A stretch of 64,000 bases of DNA from JANPPS01 sp965246835. Lineage in GTDB: Bacteria; Pseudomonadota; Alphaproteobacteria; Acetobacterales; Acetobacteraceae. The notes beneath the pieces are model-generated. The model saw only the letters and a list, made by a program, of their open reading frames with translations. It was not told the origin of the DNA and did no database searches. Below are positions 32,954-42,341 of this stretch, piece by piece. Numbering within the stretch: the first letter of the stretch is position 1; the number at the start of each line of letters is the position of its first letter. The DNA lies in contig CBDFFQ010000002.1 of assembly GCA_965246835.1 (NCBI GenBank), forward strand, positions 372,001 to 436,000, in the 5' to 3' direction. The position numbers and the translations under genes are program-made.

Positions 32954-33928
32954 ATGGCCACGCTGGAACTGACGGGCCTGCGCAAATCGTTCGGGCCCAC
33001 CGTGATCCTGGACGGCATCGACCTCACGCTCGCCGATGGCGAGATGCTGGTGATCGTGGGCGCCAGCGGCTGCGGCAAGAGCACGCTGCTGCGCCTGGTG
33101 GCCGGGCTGGAGGAGCCCTCGGGCGGCCGGATCGCGCTCGATGGGCGGGACATCACGCGGCTGGACCCTTCGGCGCGGGACATCGCGATGGTGTTCCAGA
33201 ATTATGCGCTCTACCCGCACATGACCGTGTTCGACAACATGGCATACGGCCTGCGCATCCGTGGCCTCGCGCGCGCCGTGATCGCGGCCAAGGTGCAGGA
33301 GGCCGCCGCGTTGCTCGGCATCGAACCCCTGCTGACCCGGCGCCCACGCCAGCTCTCTGGCGGTCAGCGGCAGCGTGTGGCGATGGGGCGGGCGATCGTG
33401 CGGGACCCCAAGCTGTTCCTGTTCGACGAGCCTCTGAGCAACCTCGATGCCAAACTCCGCGTCCAGATGCGGGCCGAGATCCGCCGGCTGCAGCGCCGCC
33501 TGGGTGTCACGAGCCTGTATGTGACGCATGACCAGGTGGAGGCCATGACGCTCGGTGACCGCCTGCTGGTGCTGCACCAGGGCCATCCGGTGCAGCTCGC
33601 GACCCCGATGGAGGTGTTCGCTCACCCCGCCAGCGTCTATGTGGCCGGCTTCATCGGCGCCCCAGCCATGAATTTTTTGGCGCGGGACGGCATCACGGTG
33701 GGCATCCGGCCCGAACATATCGCGCTCTCACCCGGTGGTGTGCCCGTGCAGGTGGAGCTGGTGGAGCCCCTGGGGTCCGAGACGCTGGTGCATGGGCGGA
33801 TGGCGGATGGGACGGCGCTGCTGGTCAAGCTGCCGGGCGCGATGCCGGTGGCGGACCGGATCGAGGTTGGATGGGAATTCGGCATGGAACACCGGTTCGA
33901 TGCAGCGACTGGTTTGCGAATCGACTGA
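32954..33928 (+). CDS. ugpC: Glycerol-3-phosphate ABC transporter ATP-binding protein UgpC
   Basis: 324 residues. Walker A GASGCGKST, Q-loop MVFQNYALYPHMTVF, signature LSGGQRQRVAMGRAI, Walker B LFLFDEPLSNLDAKL, H-loop YVTHDQVEAMTLGDR. A C-terminal regulatory TOBE-type domain follows (VGIRPEHI). It is about 30 residues shorter than E. coli UgpC, the difference lying in that tail. Last gene of ugpBAEC. Confidence 0.92.
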   Translation: MATLELTGLRKSFGPTVILDGIDLTLADGEMLVIVGASGCGKSTLLRLVAGLEEPSGGRIALDGRDITRLDPSARDIAMVFQNYALYPHMTVFDNMAYGLRIRGLARAVIAAKVQEAAALLGIEPLLTRRPRQLSGGQRQRVAMGRAIVRDPKLFLFDEPLSNLDAKLRVQMRAEIRRLQRRLGVTSLYVTHDQVEAMTLGDRLLVLHQGHPVQLATPMEVFAHPASVYVAGFIGAPAMNFLARDGITVGIRPEHIALSPGGVPVQVELVEPLGSETLVHGRMADGTALLVKLPGAMPVADRIEVGWEFGMEHRFDAATGLRID

Positions 33929-33930
33929 TC

Positions 33931-34069
33931 CCAATCCCGTCACCCCGGGCTTGACCCGGGGTCCCGCTCACCTTGCAGGAGAAGAAAAGCCGACCTCGTT
34001 TCGAAATGCATCCAAAAGCCCGCCACGAACAAGCGGGACCCCGGGTCAAGCCCGGGGTGACGAGGTTGG
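33931..34069. repeat. Long inverted repeat after ugpC
   Basis: A 38-base arm at 33931-33968 (containing CACCCCGGGCTTGACCCGGG) is matched almost perfectly by its complement at 34032-34069, with 63 bases between. Each arm has internal dyad symmetry. This is the alphaproteobacterial intergenic repeat type built on CCCGGGCTTGACCCGGG. It could also end transcription from ugpC and from the convergent DUF2889 gene. Nothing else is visible up to 34116. Confidence 0.85.
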
Positions 34070-34116
34070 CAAGGGCACGATGTTACGTCGAGGCTCGATC
34101 GCAATGACTCTGCATG

Positions 34117-34692
34117 CTACGCCACACCCGTGTAAAAATCCGGGTAGATCCGCTTCACCACCGGACTATCCGGCGCATACGCCAGACACGTCCCCAGCAT
34201 CGCCGGCCGTCGTGGCGCCTGGGCCGTTTCGGTCGCGTTCACCGGCTTCGCCCGGTCACGCTTCAGGCGGATCGGATACAGCGTCTGGAACGCCACCGTC
34301 CCCATCTGGCCCAGCAGCTCCCGCAGATGGGTGCAGCCATGCACGCCGCCGATCCGCTCGTTGGCCATCTTCAGGAACCCGGCGCCGATCCGGATCCCGG
34401 CCAGCCGCGCGAAGTTGGGCGCCGCATCCGGGCAGATCGTATAGGGGCCGAACTCGGTCGCGGCCTCGAACGCCACGATCAGCATGTCCTCGTCCACCGT
34501 CATGCGCGCCAGCATCTCGTGCAGCGGGACGCCGGGCTCGATCTCGCCGCGGTCGTGGTTGCTGAAGGCGTAGTTCTTGGTGTCCACCAGGTGCGCCTCG
34601 ATGTCGAACAGGCCGTCCGTGCGCTGATACCCCACGATCTCGATGGCGCGGCGATGCAGCGGGGCGCGCTCGACGGGGGCAGATAGCGGCAT
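34117..34692 (-). CDS. DUF2889 protein
   Basis: 191 residues. The N-terminal half reads LHRRAIEIVGYQRTDGLFDI followed by EAHLVDTKNYAF, and a later segment is RIGAGFLKMANERIGGVHGC with THLREL; both fit the DUF2889 family. The function is unknown. The conserved histidine, cysteine and acidic residues hint at metal or cofactor binding. It lies 10 bases downstream of a deacylase-like gene on the same strand. Confidence 0.75.
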   Translation of the reverse strand: MPLSAPVERAPLHRRAIEIVGYQRTDGLFDIEAHLVDTKNYAFSNHDRGEIEPGVPLHEMLARMTVDEDMLIVAFEAATEFGPYTICPDAAPNFARLAGIRIGAGFLKMANERIGGVHGCTHLRELLGQMGTVAFQTLYPIRLKRDRAKPVNATETAQAPRRPAMLGTCLAYAPDSPVVKRIYPDFYTGVA

Positions 34693-34702
34693 CGGAACTC
34701 TC

Positions 34703-35683
34703 CTAGACGAAGCGCGCCAGCCGCACGGCGGTGTGCCCGCGGCTGGGACGCAGGCTGGGCATCACCAGCAGGCATTGGTCATGTGGGGTGCGGATCTCCG
34801 TCTCGCCATCGAGGGCGATCACGGTGTTGCGACGCGCCACCACGTCCCCGCCGCGGAAGGGATGCACGAAGGCGAAGCCGGCGGTGGCGGCCGTGATCGT
34901 CATCGTAACCTCCGCACACCGCGGCCTGGATGGCTGGCCAGATGCCGGCGCGGGCAACGTGCCGGTATGACGCAGCAACCCATCCACACAGGCGCTCGTG
35001 ACATCCACCGTCTCCGTTTGCCAATGCTGCCCGGCCTCCACCAGGCAGGCGGCGCAGTCGAGTGCCGGGTCGAGGAAGCGGGGATAGTCGATCAGCCGCG
35101 GACCCGTGAGGTGCCCGGTATCCGACACCACGAGGGACGGCACCCCGATCGCCATCGCGAGCGCCCGGCCGCGATCCGACCCGCCGCACAGGATCAGCGG
35201 ATCGGACGGCCAGAGCATGGAATGCAGGTCCAGCAGCACGTCCGCACTATCCACGATCGGCCGCATCGCCCGCGCGCGCTGCAGCTCATGGCTCTGTCGC
35301 GGCCCATCCAGCACGGCGGGGTCCCAGACCCGGTTCAGGTCTTCGTCCATGAAGCGGGAGGCCGTGGGCTGCGCCGGGTCGAACCGGCGGAACGCCTCGA
35401 GGTTGGCGAAACCGAGCGTGAGCCGCCCCCGTGCCGGCCGCAGCCCGCTCTCCAACAGCCGGGCCAGCACCGTGGCCCCCGCGACCTCGTTGCCATGCAG
35501 GAGCGAGATGAGCACGACGTGGGGCCCTGGCGTAGGGGAGGCGAAGCTCCAAAACCCGTCCAAACCGGTATTGCCGGCCGCCCACCGTGAGAGGTCGGGC
35601 GCTGCCAGGTCCACGGCAAAATGCGGGATGGCGGCCAGCGGCTCCGGAGAAGCGGCGGGCCCGCGCGACGGGGCGGGGATCAT
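34703..35683 (-). CDS. Succinylglutamate desuccinylase/aspartoacylase-type zinc deacylase
   Basis: 326 residues of the M14 carboxypeptidase-like fold. Zinc ligands are suggested by SLLHGNEVAGATVL (HxxE) and VLLDLHSMLWPS (second histidine); RFMDEDLNRVW is the substrate-arginine region. It should hydrolyse an N-acyl amino acid or peptide amide in the cytoplasm. Divergent from the peptide-transport operon at 35805, so it may process imported substrate. Confidence 0.8.
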   Translation of the reverse strand: MIPAPSRGPAASPEPLAAIPHFAVDLAAPDLSRWAAGNTGLDGFWSFASPTPGPHVVLISLLHGNEVAGATVLARLLESGLRPARGRLTLGFANLEAFRRFDPAQPTASRFMDEDLNRVWDPAVLDGPRQSHELQRARAMRPIVDSADVLLDLHSMLWPSDPLILCGGSDRGRALAMAIGVPSLVVSDTGHLTGPRLIDYPRFLDPALDCAACLVEAGQHWQTETVDVTSACVDGLLRHTGTLPAPASGQPSRPRCAEVTMTITAATAGFAFVHPFRGGDVVARRNTVIALDGETEIRTPHDQCLLVMPSLRPSRGHTAVRLARFV

Positions 35684-35804
35684 GCGGCCATCCTATACAG
35701 CCCTCGTCAACCGGCAACAGGCGCCCCCGCCCGGCACATAGCCATGCGTGTTGCGTGCGGCAGCGTTGCCGGGCAGGAATAGGGGGCGGGTTCGGAGTGT
35801 GCGG

Positions 35805-37379
35805 ATGCGAAGAGTGGTGCTGGTCCTGATGATGACGATGGCGCTGGCCGGCGTGCCGCGCGCGCAACCTGCATCGCCCGCGCTGGTCATCGCCGTCAGC
35901 GCACCCATCACCAGCATTGACCCGCATTACCACAACCTCACGCCCAACCTGGCCCTGGCGCGCCACATCTTCGGCGGCCTCACGGATACCGACAGCCACG
36001 CGAAGGTGGTCCCCGCGCTGGCCACCAGCTGGCGGCTGGTCGACGCCGAGACCTGGGAGTTCAAGCTCCGCCCCGGCGTCATCTTCCATGACGGCACGCC
36101 GTTCACGGCCGAGGATGTCCGCTTCACCCTGGCCCGCGTGCCCACGGTGCCAAACAGCCCGAGCTCCTACTCGATCTACACCAAGGCGGTGACCTCCGTG
36201 GAGGTGGTCGACCCGCTGACGGTGCGCCTCAAGACGCAAGGCGTGTATCCGCTGCTGCCGAACGACCTCAGCCAGATCATGATGCTGAGCCACACGATCC
36301 ACGCAGGCGCCACGACGGAGGATTTCAACGCAGGACGGGTCGCGATCGGCACCGGGCCCTACCGCTTCTTGGCCTACAAGCCCGGCGACCGCGTCGAGTT
36401 GGAGCGGAACGAGTCGTATTGGGGCGAGAAGCCGGTTTGGGGCCGGGTGACCACGCGCATCGTCTCCAACAACGCCGCCCGCACCGCGGCGCTGCTGGCC
36501 GGGGACGTGGCGCTGATCGACAACGTGCCCACGACCGACGCCGCCAAGCTGCGCACGGACAAGCGCGTTGCGCTGTCGGAGATCGTGGGGCTGCGCATCG
36601 TCTATCTGGCGCTGGACCATTCGCGCGAGGGGCCGACGCCGTTCGTGACCGGGCCCGGCGGCGAGGCGCTGGCCGCCAACCCGCTGAAAGACCGCCGCGT
36701 GCGGGAGGCGCTGAGCCTGGCCATCAACCGGCCCGCCTTGATCGAGCGCGTGATGGAGGGCGCCGCCGTGCCCGCCGGGCAGTTCCTCCCCGCCGGCAGC
36801 TTCGGCGCCGTGCCGGGCCTCGAGGCGCCGAAATTCGACCTCGCGCGGTCCAAGGCGCTGCTGGCCGAAGCCGGGTACCCGAACGGGCTGCGCGTGACGC
36901 TGCATGGGCCCAATGACCGCTACGTCAACGACGCTGCGATCATCCAGGCCGTGGGCCAGATGTGGAGCCGGGCCGGGGTGGTGACGGCGGTGGAGCCGGC
37001 GCCCTGGACCACCTTCGTGGCCCGCGCCGGCAAGCAGGAGTTTTCCTTGTTCCTGCAGGGCTGGGGCAGCGCCACGGGGGAGGGATCCAACCCGCTGCGC
37101 TCCCTGGTCGCGACGGTCGATCCCGCCCGCGGCTTCGGCGTGTCGAACCGCGGCCGCTACGGCAACCCGGCGGTGGACGCGGCCCTCATCCAGGCCGTCG
37201 GCACGGCCGATGACCCGGCGCGTGACGCCCTGCTGCAAGAGGCCACCCGCATCGCGATGGAGGATGTCGGCATCATCCCGCTGCACATCCAGAAGAACGT
37301 CTGGGGCATGAAGCCCACGCTCGCCCACACGCCGCGGGTGGATGAAGAAACGCGCGCCATGGACGTCATGCCGCGATGA
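35805..37379 (+). CDS. Peptide-type ABC transporter substrate-binding protein
   Basis: 524 residues with a signal peptide (VVLVLMMTMALAGVPRA). The family 5 binding-protein signature is VPALATSWRLVDAETWEFKL and IFHDGTPFTAEDVRFTLARV. DppA/OppA-like proteins bind short peptides, though other ligands such as opines and nickel chelates are known. The stop overlaps the first permease start by 4 bases. Start chosen at MRRVVLVL, where the signal peptide begins. Confidence 0.9.
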   Translation: MRRVVLVLMMTMALAGVPRAQPASPALVIAVSAPITSIDPHYHNLTPNLALARHIFGGLTDTDSHAKVVPALATSWRLVDAETWEFKLRPGVIFHDGTPFTAEDVRFTLARVPTVPNSPSSYSIYTKAVTSVEVVDPLTVRLKTQGVYPLLPNDLSQIMMLSHTIHAGATTEDFNAGRVAIGTGPYRFLAYKPGDRVELERNESYWGEKPVWGRVTTRIVSNNAARTAALLAGDVALIDNVPTTDAAKLRTDKRVALSEIVGLRIVYLALDHSREGPTPFVTGPGGEALAANPLKDRRVREALSLAINRPALIERVMEGAAVPAGQFLPAGSFGAVPGLEAPKFDLARSKALLAEAGYPNGLRVTLHGPNDRYVNDAAIIQAVGQMWSRAGVVTAVEPAPWTTFVARAGKQEFSLFLQGWGSATGEGSNPLRSLVATVDPARGFGVSNRGRYGNPAVDAALIQAVGTADDPARDALLQEATRIAMEDVGIIPLHIQKNVWGMKPTLAHTPRVDEETRAMDVMPR

Positions 37380-38338
37380 CCACCTGGCTGATCCGCCGGT
37401 TGATCCAGGCGCTGTTCGTCGTGCTGGCGATGACGGTGATCGTGTTCCTGGGCGTGAACGTGATCGGAGACCCCGTGGAGATCATGATCTCGCCGGAGGC
37501 GGACGCGGCGGAGAGGGTGCGCGCCATCGCGGCGCTGGGCTTGGACAAGCCGCTCTGGCAGCAATACCTGACCTTTCTCGGCGGCCTGCTGCACGGCGAT
37601 TTCGGCCGCAGCTTCGTTTATAACGAACCCGCGACCCGCATCATCCTGCAACGCCTGCCGGCGACGATCGAGCTGGCGGTGGCGGCGGTGCTGATCTCCA
37701 TCATCATCGGCATCCCGGCCGGGCTGTATGCCGGAATGCGGCCCGATGCGTTCGGCGCGCGGGCGCTGATGGCCGGCAGCATCCTGGGGTTCAGCCTGCC
37801 GTCCTTCTGGGTGGGCCTCATGCTGATCATGGTGTTCGCGGTGCAGCTCGGCTGGCTGCCCAGCACCGGGCGGGGCGCCACCATCGGGCCATGGTCGTTC
37901 CTGACGCGGGACGGGTTCGTGCACCTGATCCTGCCGGCGTCCAACCTCGCGCTGTTCAATGTGAGCCTCATCATGCGCCTGACCCGCGCGGGCGTGCGGG
38001 AGGCGCTGCCGTCCGACTACGTGAAGTTCGCCCGCGCGAAGGGACTGAGCCCCGCGCGGGTCATCGGCGTCCACGTCATGAAGAATATCCTGATACCGGT
38101 CGTGACCGTGGTGGGATTGGAGCTGGGCACCACGATCGCGTTCTCGGTCGTGACCGAAAGCATCTTCGCCTGGCCCGGCGTCGGCAAGCTCATCATCGAT
38201 AGCATCAACCTGTTGGACCGGCCGATTATCGTGGCCTACCTGATGATGATCGTGCTGCTGTTCGTATTGATCAACCTGACGGTGGACCTGCTCTACACCG
38301 CGCTCGACCCCCGCGTGCGCCTGGACGAACAGGGATGA
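37376..38338 (+). CDS. dppB: Peptide-type ABC transporter permease (DppB-like)
   Basis: 320 residues with the DppB layout: the N-terminal helix of WLIRRLIQALFVVLAMTVIV, a periplasmic domain, then five helices. The cytoplasmic loop (REALPSDYVKFARAKGLSPA) is the family coupling motif. ATGA overlaps link it to the genes on both sides. Confidence 0.92.
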   Translation: MTTWLIRRLIQALFVVLAMTVIVFLGVNVIGDPVEIMISPEADAAERVRAIAALGLDKPLWQQYLTFLGGLLHGDFGRSFVYNEPATRIILQRLPATIELAVAAVLISIIIGIPAGLYAGMRPDAFGARALMAGSILGFSLPSFWVGLMLIMVFAVQLGWLPSTGRGATIGPWSFLTRDGFVHLILPASNLALFNVSLIMRLTRAGVREALPSDYVKFARAKGLSPARVIGVHVMKNILIPVVTVVGLELGTTIAFSVVTESIFAWPGVGKLIIDSINLLDRPIIVAYLMMIVLLFVLINLTVDLLYTALDPRVRLDEQG

Positions 38339-39231
38339 GCGCCATCGCCCTGAAGCGGGAAGAGACGCCGTTCCGCCGCTTCGCCACCGATTTCGCGCAA
38401 TCCCGCATGGCGGTCCTCGGGCTCCTGGGCATCCTGCTGATCGGCCTCGGTGCCGCCGTGGCGCCCTGGATCACGCCGCAGAACCCGTACGACCTGGCGC
38501 AGCTCGACATCATGGACGGCCGCATGGCGCCGGGCAGCACGGGCGGCGAGGGGTTCAAGTTCTGGCTGGGCACCGACGACCAGGGCCGGGACATGTATTC
38601 CGGTATTCTGTATGGTTTGCGCATCTCGATCCTCGTGGGCGCCGGGTCCGCGTTGATCGCGGGCGTTATCGGCTCGACGCTCGGGCTGGTCGCGGCCTAT
38701 GCCGGGGGCCGGGTCGAATCGGCCGTGATGCGGCTGGTCGATCTGCAGCTCAGCTTCCCGAGCATTCTCGTCGCGCTGATGATCCTGGCCGCGCTCGGCA
38801 AGGGCATCGGCAACGTCATGCTGGCGCTCATCATCGTAGAGTGGGCCTATTACGCCCGCACCGCCCGCGGCTCGGCGCTCGCGGAACGGCGGCGCGAGTA
38901 TATCGAGGCGGCGGAGTGCCTGTCCCTGTCGCGCACCCGCATCGTGTTCCGGCATTTGCTGCCGAACTGCCTGCCGCCGCTGATCGTGGTCGGCACCTTC
39001 CAGATGGCCCGCGCCATCGCGCTGGAGGCGACGCTGTCGTTCCTGGGGCTCGGTGTGCCCGTCACGGAACCCTCGCTCGGCTTGCTGATCGCCAACGGCT
39101 ATCAATACATGCTGTCCGGCAAGTATTGGATCAGCTTCTACCCCGGCATCGCGCTGCTGGTGACGATCGTCTGCATCAACCTGGTGGGGGATCAGCTGCG
39201 GGACGTGCTGAACCCGAAGCTCACCAAGTGA
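38335..39231 (+). CDS. dppC: Peptide-type ABC transporter permease (DppC-like)
   Basis: 298 residues. The N-terminal FRRFATDFAQSRMAVLGLLG is the OppC-type lead helix, GTDDQGRDMYSGILYGLRIS the standard second motif, and the coupling loop is YIEAAECLSLSRTRIVFRHL. Forms the channel with the DppB-like subunit. Its stop overlaps the GTG start of the next gene by 4 bases. Confidence 0.92.
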   Translation: MSAIALKREETPFRRFATDFAQSRMAVLGLLGILLIGLGAAVAPWITPQNPYDLAQLDIMDGRMAPGSTGGEGFKFWLGTDDQGRDMYSGILYGLRISILVGAGSALIAGVIGSTLGLVAAYAGGRVESAVMRLVDLQLSFPSILVALMILAALGKGIGNVMLALIIVEWAYYARTARGSALAERRREYIEAAECLSLSRTRIVFRHLLPNCLPPLIVVGTFQMARAIALEATLSFLGLGVPVTEPSLGLLIANGYQYMLSGKYWISFYPGIALLVTIVCINLVGDQLRDVLNPKLTK

Positions 39232-40193
39232 ACACGCTCGAGGTTCGCGGCCTCTCGACGCATTTCACCTCCCGCGCCGGCGTGGTGCGGGCAGTGGACG
39301 ACGTTTCGTTCACCGTGGCGTCCGGCGCCGTGATGGGCCTGGTGGGCGAGAGCGGGTCCGGCAAGTCCGTCACCGGGTTCTCCATCCTTGGCCTGGTCGA
39401 TCCGCCCGGCCGCGTCGTCTCGGGCCAGATCCTGTATCAGGGCCAGGACATCGCCCGGCTGCGCGATCCCGAGATGCGCAAGCTGCGCGGCCGCCACATC
39501 GCGATGGTGTTCCAGGACCCGATGATGACGCTGAACCCGGTGCTGCGCGTCGATACCCAGATGATCGAGGCGGTGCAGGCGCATGAGCGCGTCTCCCGCA
39601 CGGAGGCCAGGGGCCGGGCCCGCGACGCGCTGGGCCTGGTCGGCATCGCGAGCCCGGAGGAGCGGCTCAGCGCCTACCCCCATCAGTTCAGCGGCGGCAT
39701 GCGCCAGCGCGTCGCCATCGCCATCGCCCTGCTGCACCGCCCCAGCCTGGTGGTGGCGGACGAGCCGACCACGGCGCTCGACGTCACGATCCAGGCCCAG
39801 ATCCTGTCGGAGATGCAGGCGCTCTGCGCGCGGTTCGGCACGGCGCTGGTGTGGATCACGCATGACCTGAGTGTCATCGCCGGCCTCGCGGACCACGTGG
39901 CGGTGATGTATGCCGGGCGCATCGTGGAAAAGGGCACGGTCGATGACGTGCTGGACCGCCCGCTGCATCCCTACACGCACGGCCTGATCGGCTCCGTCCC
40001 CAGCCGCACCAAGCGGGGCGACCGGTTGCGCGGCATCCCGGGCATGACCCCCTCCGTGCTCAACCTCCCCGTGGGCTGCGCGTTCCGCACGCGCTGCCCC
40101 CGGGCGGACGCCGCCTGCGAAGCCGATCCGCCGGAGTTCGGGGAGCAGCATGCCCATCGCTGCTTCCACCCGCTGGCGACCGTGCCGGCATGA
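39228..40193 (+). CDS. dppD: Peptide ABC transporter ATP-binding protein (DppD-like)
   Basis: 321 residues from a GTG start. Walker A GESGSGKSV, signature FSGGMRQRVAIAIAL, Walker B LVVADEPTTALDV, H-loop WITHDLSVIAG. The C-terminal GCAFRTRCPRADAACEADPP carries cysteines that hold a [4Fe-4S] cluster in related DppD proteins. Overlaps the partner ATPase gene by 4 bases. Confidence 0.93.
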   Translation: MNTLEVRGLSTHFTSRAGVVRAVDDVSFTVASGAVMGLVGESGSGKSVTGFSILGLVDPPGRVVSGQILYQGQDIARLRDPEMRKLRGRHIAMVFQDPMMTLNPVLRVDTQMIEAVQAHERVSRTEARGRARDALGLVGIASPEERLSAYPHQFSGGMRQRVAIAIALLHRPSLVVADEPTTALDVTIQAQILSEMQALCARFGTALVWITHDLSVIAGLADHVAVMYAGRIVEKGTVDDVLDRPLHPYTHGLIGSVPSRTKRGDRLRGIPGMTPSVLNLPVGCAFRTRCPRADAACEADPPEFGEQHAHRCFHPLATVPA

Positions 40194-41179
40194 CGGTCCA
40201 GCCCATCCTGGAGCTGCGCGGCGTCTCCAAGCATTTCACCAAATCGGCCGATCTCGCCACCCGCCTGGTCCGCCGCATCCGCCATGCGCCGCCCGCCGCC
40301 ATCGTGCGCGCGGTCGATGCGGTCGATCTCACGATCCGGCCCGGCGAAGTGCTCGGCCTCGTGGGCGAAAGCGGCTGCGGCAAGAGCACGCTGGGGCGCA
40401 TGGTGGCCGGGATCTACCCGCCCTCGGCCGGGCAAGTCATGTATCGCGGGCAGGACCGCGCCACGCTGGAGGGTGCGGCCGCGCGCGCCGCCCGGCTGCG
40501 CGTGCAGATGATCTTCCAGGACCCCTATTCCAGCCTCAACCCGCGCATGCGCGTGGCGGACATCGTGGGGGAGGCGCCGCGCGTGCATGGCATCGGCGCC
40601 GGCGAGGATTATCTGGACGCCCAGCTCCGCCGCGCCGGGCTCGATCCCGCCTATAAGCGCCGCTACCCCCACCAGTTCAGCGGCGGCCAGCGCCAACGCA
40701 TCGGCATCGCCCGGGCGCTCGCGGTGCAGCCGGAGTTTCTTGTCTGTGACGAGGCCGTGGCGGCGCTGGACGTGTCGATCCAGGCGCAGATCCTCAACCT
40801 GTTCATGGACCTCCGCCGCGAGCTGAACCTCACCTATCTGTTCATCAGCCACGACCTCGGTGTGGTCGAGCACCTGAGCGACCGCGTCGCGATCATGTAT
40901 CTGGGCCGCGTCGTCGAGCAGGCCGATTGCGAGGACATTTTTTCCCGGGCCAACCACCCCTACACCCAGGCGTTGCTCGCCGAAGTGCCCCGGCTCGACG
41001 CCCGGGCCCGGCGCTTCACCGCCATCAAGGGTGAGATCCCGAGCCCGCTCAACCCACCGCCGGGCTGCCACTTCCACCCGCGCTGCCCCCACGCCTTCGC
41101 GCGTTGCCGGACGGAGGTGCCGGCCTTGCGCGAAGTGGCGCCCGGGCATGTCAGCGCCTGCCACCTGAATGAGCGCTGA
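40190..41179 (+). CDS. dppF: Peptide ABC transporter ATP-binding protein (DppF-like)
   Basis: 329 residues. Walker A GESGCGKSTLG, signature FSGGQRQRIGIARAL, Walker B LVCDEAVAALDVS, H-loop FISHDLGVVEHLSD. The usual DEPV of Walker B is DEAV here, a mild change. C-terminal GCHFHPRCPHAFARC resembles a cysteine cluster motif. The stop overlaps a glycosyltransferase gene by 11 bases. Confidence 0.93.
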   Translation: MTVQPILELRGVSKHFTKSADLATRLVRRIRHAPPAAIVRAVDAVDLTIRPGEVLGLVGESGCGKSTLGRMVAGIYPPSAGQVMYRGQDRATLEGAAARAARLRVQMIFQDPYSSLNPRMRVADIVGEAPRVHGIGAGEDYLDAQLRRAGLDPAYKRRYPHQFSGGQRQRIGIARALAVQPEFLVCDEAVAALDVSIQAQILNLFMDLRRELNLTYLFISHDLGVVEHLSDRVAIMYLGRVVEQADCEDIFSRANHPYTQALLAEVPRLDARARRFTAIKGEIPSPLNPPPGCHFHPRCPHAFARCRTEVPALREVAPGHVSACHLNER

Positions 41180-42341
41180 CGGACCGCTCCACCCGCTGCA
41201 CCTTCTCTGGCGTCTGTTGCCGCAAGGACCGCGGCGGCGCTGGCTGGTGCGTGGGGCTGCGCTGCTGGCGCCGTATCCGGACCGGGTGCCCCCGCCCGCC
41301 ATGCCCGGCCTCGCCGTGGCCGGCGAGCTGGACCGGTATTCCGGTCTGGGGGAGGGTGCGCGGCTGATGTTGGACGGATTGCGGGCCCTGGGTGTGCCGC
41401 ATTGGGCGGTGCGGCCGGGTGGCGAGCCGCCGCCGCCAGGGGTGCCGCTGCTGATTCACGTCAACGCGCCCGGCATGCCGATGGCGGCGTGGCGGCTGGG
41501 CCGGCGCATGCTGCGGGGGCGCCGGGTGATCGGGCATTGGGCGTGGGAGCTGCCGGCGGTGCCGGAGTCCTGGCGTGCCGGGCTGCCCTATGTGCACGAG
41601 GTCTGGGCGCCGTCCCGCTTCACCGCCGCTGCGCTGGCGCCACTGATCCCGGGCGTCCGCCTGGTGCCCTATCCCGTCGCCGCCCGGCCCCCGGCACCGT
41701 CCTCGATGAGCCGCGCCGATCTCGGCCTGCCGGGCGATGCCGTGGTGACACTGGTGCAGTTCAACCTGGCCTCCAGCTTCGTGCGCAAGAACCCGCTGGC
41801 GGCGATTGCGGCACACCGGATGGCGTTCGGGGACCGTGCCGACCGCATCCTGCTCCTCCGCGTGGGCAATCCCGAAAGCTTCCCGGGCGATTTCACCCAA
41901 CTGCAACAGGCCGCGGCGCATCCCAACATCCGGATCGACACCCGCGCCCTCGTGCCGGCCGACAACCACGCCGTCATGGCCGCGTGCGACATCGTGCTGT
42001 CCCTGCATCGCAGCGAGGGTTTTGGTCTGGTGCCGGCCGAGGCGTTGCTGCTCGGCAAGCCCGTCATCGCCACGGACTGGTCCGCGACCCAGGACTTCCT
42101 CCACCCGGATTGGGCGGCACTGGTGCCCGCCACACCGATCCCCGCCCAGGACCCCCGCGGCGTGTTCGAGGCGCCCGGCGCCGTCTGGGCCGAGCCGGAT
42201 GTGTCAGCCGCCGCCGCGCATCTCCGCCGCCTCGCCGACGATCCCGCCGAGCGCCACCGCCTGGGCGAGGCCGGGCGGGCGGCGGCGCGGCGCCTGCTGG
42301 GCACGGATGCGCTGGCCACGGCGCTGGCCAGCCTGCAATGA
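41169..42341 (+). CDS. Glycosyltransferase, GT4-like
   Basis: 390 residues. The C-terminal half has LSLHRSEGFGLVPAEALLLG and KPVIATDWSATQDFL, the nucleotide-sugar-binding E...E motif of GT-B family 4 enzymes. The N-terminal half contains EVWAPSRFTAAALAPLIPGV, an acceptor-domain helix. It probably adds a sugar to a polysaccharide or lipid acceptor. It overlaps the dppF-like gene and is coupled to a second glycosyltransferase, so the two form a late part of the same transcript or have their own promoter inside dppF. Confidence 0.85.
   Translation: MSADGPLHPLHLLWRLLPQGPRRRWLVRGAALLAPYPDRVPPPAMPGLAVAGELDRYSGLGEGARLMLDGLRALGVPHWAVRPGGEPPPPGVPLLIHVNAPGMPMAAWRLGRRMLRGRRVIGHWAWELPAVPESWRAGLPYVHEVWAPSRFTAAALAPLIPGVRLVPYPVAARPPAPSSMSRADLGLPGDAVVTLVQFNLASSFVRKNPLAAIAAHRMAFGDRADRILLLRVGNPESFPGDFTQLQQAAAHPNIRIDTRALVPADNHAVMAACDIVLSLHRSEGFGLVPAEALLLGKPVIATDWSATQDFLHPDWAALVPATPIPAQDPRGVFEAPGAVWAEPDVSAAAAHLRRLADDPAERHRLGEAGRAAARRLLGTDALATALASLQ

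Noticed and set aside
35286..37328. 680-codon open frame antisense to the peptide-binding protein gene
   Set aside because: Shadow frame; the plus-strand protein has a signal peptide and family motifs.
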